The position numbers and the translations under genes are program-made. The notes below the pieces were generated by a model that saw only the letters and a list, made by a program, of their open reading frames with translations, made no database searches and was not told the DNA's origin. DNA of 64,000 nucleotides from JAVKFY01 sp040223615 (lineage in GTDB: Bacteria; Pseudomonadota; Alphaproteobacteria; GCA-2731375), in assembly GCA_040223615.1 (NCBI GenBank), contig JAVKFY010000011.1:62001-126000 (forward strand). The letters run 5' to 3'. This document shows positions 31,083 to 38,425 of this stretch, in pieces (within the stretch, counting starts at the first letter, position 1; each line of letters begins with the position of its first letter).

Positions 31083-32693
31083 ATGGCCGGCAAGCGGCGG
31101 AAATTCTTCGGCTGGGGCTACGAGGGCGAGGGCCTGAGCCCGACCGAGGCCGACGCCCTGATCAAAGGCGTCGCCGACCGGTACGGCGTGACGCTGGAGC
31201 GCAAGGCGCCACCGATCGAGGCCGAAATCGACCTGCCGGCCAGCAAGGTCGAGCTGCCGGCGAAGCTGCAAGGATTTTGCACCACCGACAAGGACGACCG
31301 GCTGCGCCACACCTACGGCCAGTCCTTCCCCGACTTCATCAAGATGCTGGACCGCGACTTCACCCACGCGCCGGACGCGGTCGCCTGGGCCACCTCGGAG
31401 GAACAGGTCGCCGACGTGCTGGAATGGGCCAGCAGCAAGCGTGTCGCGGTGATTCCCTACGGCGGCGCCAGTTCGGTCGTCGGCGGCGTCGAGCCGGTCG
31501 TCGGCTCGGGCTACAATGGCACGCTCAGCCTCGATCTCACCGGCCTGGACAAGATCGTCGAGATCGACAAGACCAGCCGCGCCGCGCGCATCCAGGGTGG
31601 CATCCGCGTTCCGGCGTTGGAGGCCGGGCTGAAGCCGCACGGCCTCACCTTGCGGCATTTCCCGCAAAGCTTCGAGATGGCGACGCTGGGCGGCATGATC
31701 GCGACGCGTTCGGGCGGCCACTTCGCCACGCTCTACACGCACATCGACGACTTCGTGGAGAGCACCCGCACGGTCACGCCGCGCGGCGTGATGGAGAGCC
31801 GGCGCCTGCCCGGCTCGGGTGCCGGACCAAGCCCGGACCGGCTAATGCTGGGCGGCGAAGGCACACTGGGCGTGATCACCGAGGCCTGGATGCGGCTGCA
31901 GGACCGGCCGACCTTCCGCGGCGGCACCACGGCGTTGTTCAAGGACGTCTACGCCGGTGCGGAAGCGGTGCGCGCGATCAGCCAGGCCGGGCTGTACCCG
32001 GCCAACGTGCGGCTGCTCGACGCGGCGGAAACCCAGACGAATGGATTCGGCGACGGCAGGAACGCGGTGCTGGTGCTGGCCTTCGAGAGCGCCGACCATC
32101 CGGTCGACGCCTGGATGGCGCGCGCCCTGGAGATCTGCCGCGAATGCGGCGGGCAGTACGACGAGGACGCCGCGAAAGACCCCGACAGTCACCTGTCGGG
32201 CGCGGCCGGCGCCTGGCGCACCGCCTTCATCCGCATGCCGTACAACCGCGAGCACCTGACCACCGTGGCTGCGATCAACGACACCTTCGAGACCGCGATC
32301 ACCTGGGACCGGTTCCGCGAGTTCCACGACAACGTCAAGGCGGCGACCGAGCAGGCGATCCGCGACGCGACCGGGCGCGACGGCATCGTCACCTGTCGCT
32401 TTACCCACACCTATCCCGATGGGCCAGCGCCGTACTTCTCGTTCCATGCGCTGGGCCGGCCCGGCGCGATGCTGGAGCAGTGGCAGCAGATCAAGAACGC
32501 CGCGTCGGACGCGCTGATCAAGTTCGGCGGCACCATCACCCATCACCACGCCGTCGGCCGCGACCACATGCCGTGGTACCGCCAGCAAATGCCGGCGCTG
32601 TTCCAGGACGCGGTGCAGGGCGCCAAGGCGCGGCTCGACCCGGCCGGCATCCTGAATCCTGGCGTGCTGGTCGACCCAGCGCCGACCGCATGA
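31083..32693 (+). CDS. FAD-binding oxidase, alkyldihydroxyacetonephosphate-synthase-like
   Basis: VAO-type flavoprotein of 536 aa. The start KFFGWGYEGEGL, the FAD phosphate loop IPYGGASSVVGGVEP (near residues 124-138), GGMIATRSGGHFATLYTHIDDFV and the C-terminal ITHHHAVGRDH block all match the ADAPS/FAD-linked oxidase group. ADAPS makes ether lipids in eukaryotes; bacterial relatives oxidise hydroxyacids or aromatic substrates, so an ether-lipid role is only a possibility. It is divergent from cfa (58 bases) and its stop overlaps the FIST gene start as ATGA. Confidence 0.88.
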   Translation: MAGKRRKFFGWGYEGEGLSPTEADALIKGVADRYGVTLERKAPPIEAEIDLPASKVELPAKLQGFCTTDKDDRLRHTYGQSFPDFIKMLDRDFTHAPDAVAWATSEEQVADVLEWASSKRVAVIPYGGASSVVGGVEPVVGSGYNGTLSLDLTGLDKIVEIDKTSRAARIQGGIRVPALEAGLKPHGLTLRHFPQSFEMATLGGMIATRSGGHFATLYTHIDDFVESTRTVTPRGVMESRRLPGSGAGPSPDRLMLGGEGTLGVITEAWMRLQDRPTFRGGTTALFKDVYAGAEAVRAISQAGLYPANVRLLDAAETQTNGFGDGRNAVLVLAFESADHPVDAWMARALEICRECGGQYDEDAAKDPDSHLSGAAGAWRTAFIRMPYNREHLTTVAAINDTFETAITWDRFREFHDNVKAATEQAIRDATGRDGIVTCRFTHTYPDGPAPYFSFHALGRPGAMLEQWQQIKNAASDALIKFGGTITHHHAVGRDHMPWYRQQMPALFQDAVQGAKARLDPAGILNPGVLVDPAPTA

Positions 32694-33808
32694 CGGTGAC
32701 GTCGCGGTTCCGCATCGGCATCGGCATGGCCGCCGACTGGCGCGCGGCGGTCGGCGACTGCCTGCAACAGATCGGCAACGTCGGCGGCAATGTCGGCTTC
32801 GTCTACATCACCGACCGGCTGGCCGACGATCTCGACGCGATCCTGGCGGAACTGAAGCGGGGCACCGGAATCGACACCTGGACCGGCACCGTGGGCCTGG
32901 GCGTCTGCGCCACCGGGACCGAGCTGTTCGACCGGCCGGCGCTGGTCGCCATGGTCGGCGAGCTGCCCGAAGGGTCGTACGCGCTGTTCGATTCCAAGCG
33001 CGACCAGCCCGAGGTTTTCGCCGCCGCCCATGCCGACTGGCACAACGGCGCCTCGATGCCGTTCGGCGTGATCCACGCCGACCCACGCAATCCGGACGCG
33101 ATCGACGCCATCGGCACATTGGCGCAGGCGACCGGGAGCTACCTGGTCGGCGGGCTGGCGTCGTCGCGCGGGCCGCATCCGCTGATCGCCGGCGGTATCG
33201 GCGAAGGCGGTCTCAGCGGCCTGATGCTGTCGGGCGACGTGGCGGTCAGCACCGCGCTGACCCAGGGCTGCTCGCCCGTCGGCGAACCGCACACCGTCAC
33301 CGCGGCGGAGCGCAACATCGTCATCGAGCTGGACGGCCGCCCGGCGCTGGAGGTGATGAAGGAAGACATCGGCGAGCTGCTGGCGCGCGACCTGTCGAAG
33401 CTGGCCGGCTACATCTTCGCCGCGCTGCCGGTCGCCGGGACCGACTGGAACGACTATCTGGTGCGCAACCTTGCCGGCATCGACCCGAACCAGGGGCTGG
33501 TGGCGATCGGCGACACCGTCACGGTCGGCCAGTCGCTGATGTTCTGCCGCCGCGACCGCGCCACGGCGGCGGAAGACCTGTCGCGCATGCTGGCGAAGCT
33601 GAAGCGAGGGCTGGACGGCGAGCCGCGCGGCGCGCTGTACCACACTTGCCTGGCGCGCGGGCCGAACATGTTTCCCGGCGAATCGGCGGAACTCGGCGCG
33701 ATCAAGGATGCACTGGGCGACGTGCCGCTGGTCGGCTTCTTCGGCAACGGCGAGATCGCCAACGCCCGGCTCTACAGCTACACCGGCGTGCTGACGCTGT
33801 TCCTTTAG
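32690..33808 (+). CDS. FIST-domain sensory protein
   Basis: Cytosolic protein of 372 aa with FIST N (about 25-220) and FIST C (about 225-355) domains, marked by NVGFVYITDRLADDLDAIL, GASMPFGVIHADPRN, GGLASSRGP, TQGCSPVGEPHTVTAAERNIVIELDGRPALEVM and CLARGPNMFPGESAELGAIKDAL. FIST domains are thought to sense small ligands such as amino acids and usually sit in signalling proteins; here the domain stands alone. Its ATG overlaps the stop of the FAD oxidase (ATGA), implying joint function. Its end overlaps the convergent TPP-enzyme gene in a TTAG double stop. Confidence 0.9.
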   Translation: MTVTSRFRIGIGMAADWRAAVGDCLQQIGNVGGNVGFVYITDRLADDLDAILAELKRGTGIDTWTGTVGLGVCATGTELFDRPALVAMVGELPEGSYALFDSKRDQPEVFAAAHADWHNGASMPFGVIHADPRNPDAIDAIGTLAQATGSYLVGGLASSRGPHPLIAGGIGEGGLSGLMLSGDVAVSTALTQGCSPVGEPHTVTAAERNIVIELDGRPALEVMKEDIGELLARDLSKLAGYIFAALPVAGTDWNDYLVRNLAGIDPNQGLVAIGDTVTVGQSLMFCRRDRATAAEDLSRMLAKLKRGLDGEPRGALYHTCLARGPNMFPGESAELGAIKDALGDVPLVGFFGNGEIANARLYSYTGVLTLFL

Positions 33809-35538
33809 GCGATCCGGTCGCCCTTCTTGACCGGGGCGGCGCGGTTGTCGACGCCGGGGAGCATCTTCGCCGGGTCGCGGGTCACCACCACGTCGACGAT
33901 GGTCGGCAGCGAGCGTTCGTCCATGCCTTCCTGCACGGCGGCGGCGAGCTGGCTCGGATGTTCGACGCGGATGCCGAGGCAGCCGAAGCCCTTGGCCAGC
34001 TCGGCATAGTTCAGGTCGCCCAGGTCGGAGGACTGGAAGTGGCCGCCGAACAGCGCCTGCTGCAACGCCTTCACGTAGCCCGAGGCGGCGTTGTTGACGA
34101 TGATCAGGGTGAACGGCGTGCCCAGGCGCTTGGCGGTCTCCAGCTCGCCGATCATCATGTTGAAGCCGCCATCGCCGGTGATTCCGACCACCGGCCGGTC
34201 CGGGGCGGCGAGCTGCGCGCCCATCGAGCCCGGCAGGCCGTAGCCGATCGAGGCGAAGCCGCGGTTGGCGATGTAGTGCCGGCCGGGCGCCTTGGTCTCC
34301 CATAGCAGCCCGGTCCAGTGCGCGGCGAAGCCGCCGTCGGCGACGACGATGGCGTCTTCGGGCAGCAGGTTGGTGAGCTCGTGGCACATCCGCGCCATCG
34401 ACACCGGCACCTCGTCGGATTCCAGCCGCTCGCGCACTTCCTCGCGCCACTTGGCCATTCGGCCGGCGACCTCGTCGCGATAGTCGGGCCGGTCCTGCTT
34501 CACGCCGATGGCCTCGGCCAGGTCTTCCAGGCCGGCCAGGCAGTCGCCCCACAGCGGCACCGTGGCCGGCACGCAGCGGCCGATCTCCTCGGCCATGATG
34601 TCGAGGTGGATCAGCGGGATACCCGGCTTCGGCAGGGTGAAGCGCTTGGTCGCGATCTCGCCCATCTTGCAGCCGACCACCAGGATGCAGTCGGCGGTCT
34701 CCAGCACGTCGTTGGCGATCCGGCTGTAGCGCCCGAACAGGCCCAGCGACCACGGATGCTGGCAGGCGATGGCGCCCTTGCCGGATAGCGTGTGCGCGAC
34801 CGGCATGTCGAAGCGCTCGGCGAACCAGGTCAGCGCCTCCTGCGCGCCGGAGAGATGCACGCCGCCGCCGGCCAGGATCACCGGCCGCTCCGCCTTGCGC
34901 AGCAGCGCCGCGGCCTGTTCCAGCGATTTCTGGTCCGGGCGCGTGCGGTAGGCCGGGATCGAGCGGTTGACGGTATCGGCGTAGAGCTCGGTATCGGAAA
35001 ACTCATACTCGCCGTGGGCGACGTCCTCCGGCACGTCGAGCAGCACCGGCCCGGCGCGGCCGCTGGTCGCGACCTGATAGGCGCGGCGCACCAGTTCCGG
35101 GATGCGGTGGATGCGCTCCACCCGGATCACTTCCTTCACCGCCGGCGCCAGGATGTCGAGCTGCCGCGCCTCCTGGGTCATGTTCTTCCAGGAATGGTCG
35201 CGGTTGGTGTCGCCGATGATCGCCACCATCGGCACGCCGGCGTTCAGCGACTCGACCAGGCCGGTGGCCAGGTTGGTCGCGCCCGGCCCCAGCGTCGCGT
35301 CGCACACGCCCGGCCGGCCGGTGACCCGCGCCCAGGCATCGGCGGCGAACACGCCGCAGCGCTCGTCGTTGATCAGGGTGTGCTGCAGGCCGGTCTCGGC
35401 GACCGCGTGGTAGAACGGCAGCAACTGGAAGCCGCCCATGCCGAACATCGGCCCGGTCTCGTGCAGGCGCAGCATTTCGGCGAGCGCGCGACCGCCGGTC
35501 ATCGGTTGCGACGGCTGGTTGGCTTCGGCGTCGGTCAT
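33805..35538 (-). CDS. Thiamine pyrophosphate enzyme, acetolactate synthase-like
   Basis: TPP-dependent enzyme of 577 aa with the three-domain layout of acetolactate synthase and benzoylformate decarboxylase: N-terminal Pyr domain with catalytic Glu in LINDERCGVFAADAWARVTG, central domain, and C-terminal PP domain with the TPP/Mg motif GDGGFNMMIGELETAKRLG...NN (about 453-482). No FAD-specific motif can be assigned by eye. The function is a 2-oxoacid decarboxylase, ligase or oxidase of unknown substrate. It overlaps by four bases (ATGA) the upstream two-fold repeated protein, so both are made together. Confidence 0.9.
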   Translation of the reverse strand: MTDAEANQPSQPMTGGRALAEMLRLHETGPMFGMGGFQLLPFYHAVAETGLQHTLINDERCGVFAADAWARVTGRPGVCDATLGPGATNLATGLVESLNAGVPMVAIIGDTNRDHSWKNMTQEARQLDILAPAVKEVIRVERIHRIPELVRRAYQVATSGRAGPVLLDVPEDVAHGEYEFSDTELYADTVNRSIPAYRTRPDQKSLEQAAALLRKAERPVILAGGGVHLSGAQEALTWFAERFDMPVAHTLSGKGAIACQHPWSLGLFGRYSRIANDVLETADCILVVGCKMGEIATKRFTLPKPGIPLIHLDIMAEEIGRCVPATVPLWGDCLAGLEDLAEAIGVKQDRPDYRDEVAGRMAKWREEVRERLESDEVPVSMARMCHELTNLLPEDAIVVADGGFAAHWTGLLWETKAPGRHYIANRGFASIGYGLPGSMGAQLAAPDRPVVGITGDGGFNMMIGELETAKRLGTPFTLIIVNNAASGYVKALQQALFGGHFQSSDLGDLNYAELAKGFGCLGIRVEHPSQLAAAVQEGMDERSLPTIVDVVVTRDPAKMLPGVDNRAAPVKKGDRIA

Positions 35539-36353
35539 CGGGCTCGCTCCTGGTTCTGCAAGACAAGGTCGACGAAGGCCTGCACGGTCATCCCCGGCGC
35601 GGCGCCGATGGCCTTCGCACGCTCGTTGACGTGGCTCAGCACGCCGGTCTCCCACAACGAACGGGCATCGCCGATCCGCGCGCTGTCCGCGTCGACGGTG
35701 GCACCGACGATGCCGCGGCCATCCAGCGCCGGCAGCCGGGTGATGCCGCAGCCGTCGATGCCGACGCCGGCATTGTGGAACACGGCGGCCAGCGCGTCGG
35801 CGCCCAGCGCCTTGCCGGCGCCGCCCGGCAGCAGCGCGCCGTGGCTGCCACAGATCAGCACCTGGCCTTCGTCGCTCGGCGCTATCAGCGATGCACTGTC
35901 CAGGCCCCAGACCTTGACCGGTCCGTCGCGTAGCAGGATGCGCCCCTCCGAGACCGGTTCCGGCTTGGCGGCCGGCGCTGGCGCGGCGCGCATCGTCTCG
36001 GCGCAATCGGCGGTGGCCATGCCGACCTTGCAACCCAGCTTTGCGGCGGCGTCATTGACGTGGCTGATGCGGCCGCGCGTCATCATGTCGTTGGCGTCGC
36101 CGATGCGGGCGCTGTCGTGCGCGACTGTCGCCGCCGGCCGGCCCAGCTTGTCCATGTCGGCCAGCGAGCCGATGCCGGCCTGTTCCTTGCCGACGCCGGC
36201 ATCGGAGAGGATCACCGCGCGCACGCCCGCTTTCGCCGCGAGGTAGCCAGCGTAGCGGCCGCCGTGACTGCCGCCGACCAGCACGCATCCGGCATGCTCC
36301 GGTCCCAGCTTGGTGACGGTATCGGCGAGCAGGATCGACGCCTGTGCGTTCAT
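35535..36353 (-). CDS. Unrecognised protein with internal two-fold duplication
   Basis: Protein of 272 aa that I cannot assign to a family. Residues about 22-107 and 163-250 are homologous halves sharing GSHG (28-31 / 169-172), (D/N)AGVG (51-55 / 194-198), DSARIGDA (80-87 / 223-230) and SHVN (97-100 / 240-243), joined by an Ala/Pro-rich linker. The conserved Ser-His, Asp and Arg positions look like active-site or ligand-site residues. No signal peptide or membrane segment. The gene is translationally coupled upstream of the TPP enzyme and divergent from E1 alpha/beta genes, suggesting an accessory or enzymatic role in 2-oxoacid metabolism. Confidence 0.8.
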   Translation of the reverse strand: MNAQASILLADTVTKLGPEHAGCVLVGGSHGGRYAGYLAAKAGVRAVILSDAGVGKEQAGIGSLADMDKLGRPAATVAHDSARIGDANDMMTRGRISHVNDAAAKLGCKVGMATADCAETMRAAPAPAAKPEPVSEGRILLRDGPVKVWGLDSASLIAPSDEGQVLICGSHGALLPGGAGKALGADALAAVFHNAGVGIDGCGITRLPALDGRGIVGATVDADSARIGDARSLWETGVLSHVNERAKAIGAAPGMTVQAFVDLVLQNQERAR

Positions 36354-36434
36354 GGGTTTCTCCCGTTGTCCGGCCGTTGACCGGTTCGGCAAAGCGATAC
36401 AAGGTCGGCTTGCCCACCACAAGAACAAGCCATC

Positions 36435-37418
36435 ATGACCGACCGACGCAACATCGACATCCCGCGCCTGACCGCGCACTACCGCACCATGGCCCGCATC
36501 CGCGCCTTCGAGGAAGCCGCCGAGCAGGCCTCCAAGGACGGGCTGGTCACCGGCGCGGTGCACCTGTCGATCGGTCAGGAGGGCATCGCGTCCGGCGTAT
36601 GCGCGAACCTCACCGCCGACGACCAGATCACCACCACGCATCGCGGCCACGGCCACTGCATCGCCAAGGGCACCGATCCGGGCGCGATGATGCTGGAGCT
36701 GTTCGGGCGCGAGGGCGGCACCTGCGGCGGCAAGGGCGGCTCGATGCACATCGCCGACTTCAAGGTCGGCATGCTGGGCGCCAACGGCGTCGTCGCCGCC
36801 GGCATCCCCATCGCGGTCGGTGCAGCGCACGGCGCCAAGCTGCAGGGCTCGAACCGGGTCGTGGTGTGCTTCTTCGGCGATGGCGCGATCAACCGCGGGC
36901 CATTCCTGGAAGGGTTGAACTGGGCGACGATTTTCCGGCTTCCGGTGCTGTTTGTCTGCGAATCCAATGGCTTCGCCTCGACCACGCGGACCGACGCGGT
37001 GACCGGCGGGCCTGGCCCCGTTGCCCGCGCCGAAGCGCTGGGCGTGCGGGCGCAGGAAGTCGACGGCAACGACGTGCTGGCCGTCGACGAGGCGGTCGCG
37101 GCCTGCGTGGAACGGATGCGCGCCGGCGGCGGCCCGGAATTCCTGCTGGCGCGCACCTATCGCCTGAAAGGCCATACCGCCTCCGATCCGGCGCCGTATC
37201 GCCCGGCCGACGAGGTCGAGGCGCGCTGGGCGGAGGACCCGAAGGCGGCGGTGGCGCGGACCTTGGCCGATGCCGGCGTCGACGTGGCCGCCATCGACGC
37301 CGAGGCCAAGGCGGAGATCGATGGCGCTGTGGCGACGGCGAACGCCGCTGGCTTCCCCGCGCCGGAGCGCGCCTACGACGACATCCAGGACATCGGAGCG
37401 CCGGCATGGGCCAGCTGA
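36435..37418 (+). CDS. 2-oxoacid (pyruvate/acetoin-type) dehydrogenase E1 alpha subunit
   Basis: Alpha subunit (327 aa) of a heterotetrameric TPP-dependent dehydrogenase. The TPP-Mg motif GDGAINRGPFLEGLNWA starts near residue 150; TTHRGHGHCIAKG, EGGTCGGKGGSMHIAD and the phosphorylation-loop-like region RTYRLKGHTASDPAPYR are typical of pyruvate/acetoin E1 alpha. It decarboxylates a 2-oxoacid (or cleaves acetoin) and passes the product to an E2. Overlaps the beta gene by 13 bases. No E2 or E3 gene is in the window, so the complex must be completed elsewhere. Confidence 0.92.
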   Translation: MTDRRNIDIPRLTAHYRTMARIRAFEEAAEQASKDGLVTGAVHLSIGQEGIASGVCANLTADDQITTTHRGHGHCIAKGTDPGAMMLELFGREGGTCGGKGGSMHIADFKVGMLGANGVVAAGIPIAVGAAHGAKLQGSNRVVVCFFGDGAINRGPFLEGLNWATIFRLPVLFVCESNGFASTTRTDAVTGGPGPVARAEALGVRAQEVDGNDVLAVDEAVAACVERMRAGGGPEFLLARTYRLKGHTASDPAPYRPADEVEARWAEDPKAAVARTLADAGVDVAAIDAEAKAEIDGAVATANAAGFPAPERAYDDIQDIGAPAWAS

Positions 37419-38401
37419 CCTATATCGAAGCCTCGGCCCGGGCGCTGGCGGAGGAGATGCGCCGCGATCCGAAGGTCTGGGCGCTGGGCGAAGACCTCGG
37501 CCGCGGCGGCGTGTTCGGGCAATACAAGGGACTGGTCGAGGAATTCGGGCCGGACCGCATCGCCGACACGCCGATCTCGGAAGCCACCATCATGGGCGCG
37601 GCGACCGGCGCGGCGCTGGTCGGGACCCGGCCGGTGGTGGAGATGCGGTTCTCCGACTTCGCGTTGTGCGCCGTCGACGAGCTGGTGAACCAGGCGGCAA
37701 AGGCGCGGTTCATGTTCGGCGGCCAGGCGCGGGTACCGCTGGTGGTGCGGCAGCCGATCGGCATGTGGCGCTCCTCGGCCGCGCAGCATTCGCAGTCGCT
37801 GGAGGCCTGGTACGTCCACATTCCTGGCCTGGTCGTGGTCTGCCCGGCGACGCCGGCGGACAATCACGGGCTGCTGAAGGCGGCGATCCGGGCCGACGAC
37901 CCGGTGGTCTACATGGAGCACAAGGGCCTGTGGCCGCTGACCGGCGAGGTGCCGGACGACCCCGACCCGGATCACCTGGTGCCGCTGGGCAAGGCGCGCG
38001 TGGCGCGCGAAGGCGGCGACGTCACCATCGTGACTTGGTCGCGCTCGGTACATACCGCGCTGGAGGCCGCCGCGCTGGCCGAGGCGCGGGACGTGTCGGT
38101 GGAAGTGATCGACCTGCGCACGCTGTGGCCGTGGGACCAGGAGGCCGTGTTCGAGTCGGTGAAGCGCACCGGGCGGCTGCTGGTGGCACAGGAAGCGGTG
38201 CAGGTCGGCGGCTTCGGCGCGGAGGTGGCCGCGAGCGCGGCCGAGGCGCTGGGTCGTGATTTGAAGGCGCCGGTGCGCCGGGTCGGCTCGCCACGCGCGC
38301 CGATCGCCTATGCCCGGCCGCTGGAGCAACTGCTGGAGATCAGTCCGGAACGGCTGGCCGAAGCCGCGGTCGATCTCGTCCGGGGTGCGGTCGCCGCCTG
38401 A
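37406..38401 (+). CDS. 2-oxoacid (pyruvate/acetoin-type) dehydrogenase E1 beta subunit
   Basis: Beta subunit (331 aa) paired with the preceding E1 alpha. It has TYIEASARALAEEMRRDPKVWALGEDLG at the N-terminus, ADTPISEATIMGAATGAALVGTRPVVEMRFSDF, and the C-terminal transketolase domain ending RRVGSPRAPIAYARPLEQLLE. Together the two subunits form the alpha2beta2 E1 with TPP at the interface. The ATG at 37406 lies inside the alpha gene, so translation is coupled. Confidence 0.92.
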   Translation: MGQLTYIEASARALAEEMRRDPKVWALGEDLGRGGVFGQYKGLVEEFGPDRIADTPISEATIMGAATGAALVGTRPVVEMRFSDFALCAVDELVNQAAKARFMFGGQARVPLVVRQPIGMWRSSAAQHSQSLEAWYVHIPGLVVVCPATPADNHGLLKAAIRADDPVVYMEHKGLWPLTGEVPDDPDPDHLVPLGKARVAREGGDVTIVTWSRSVHTALEAAALAEARDVSVEVIDLRTLWPWDQEAVFESVKRTGRLLVAQEAVQVGGFGAEVAASAAEALGRDLKAPVRRVGSPRAPIAYARPLEQLLEISPERLAEAAVDLVRGAVAA

Positions 38402-38425
38402 GCGGCGTATTATCCGCAGATTCCG

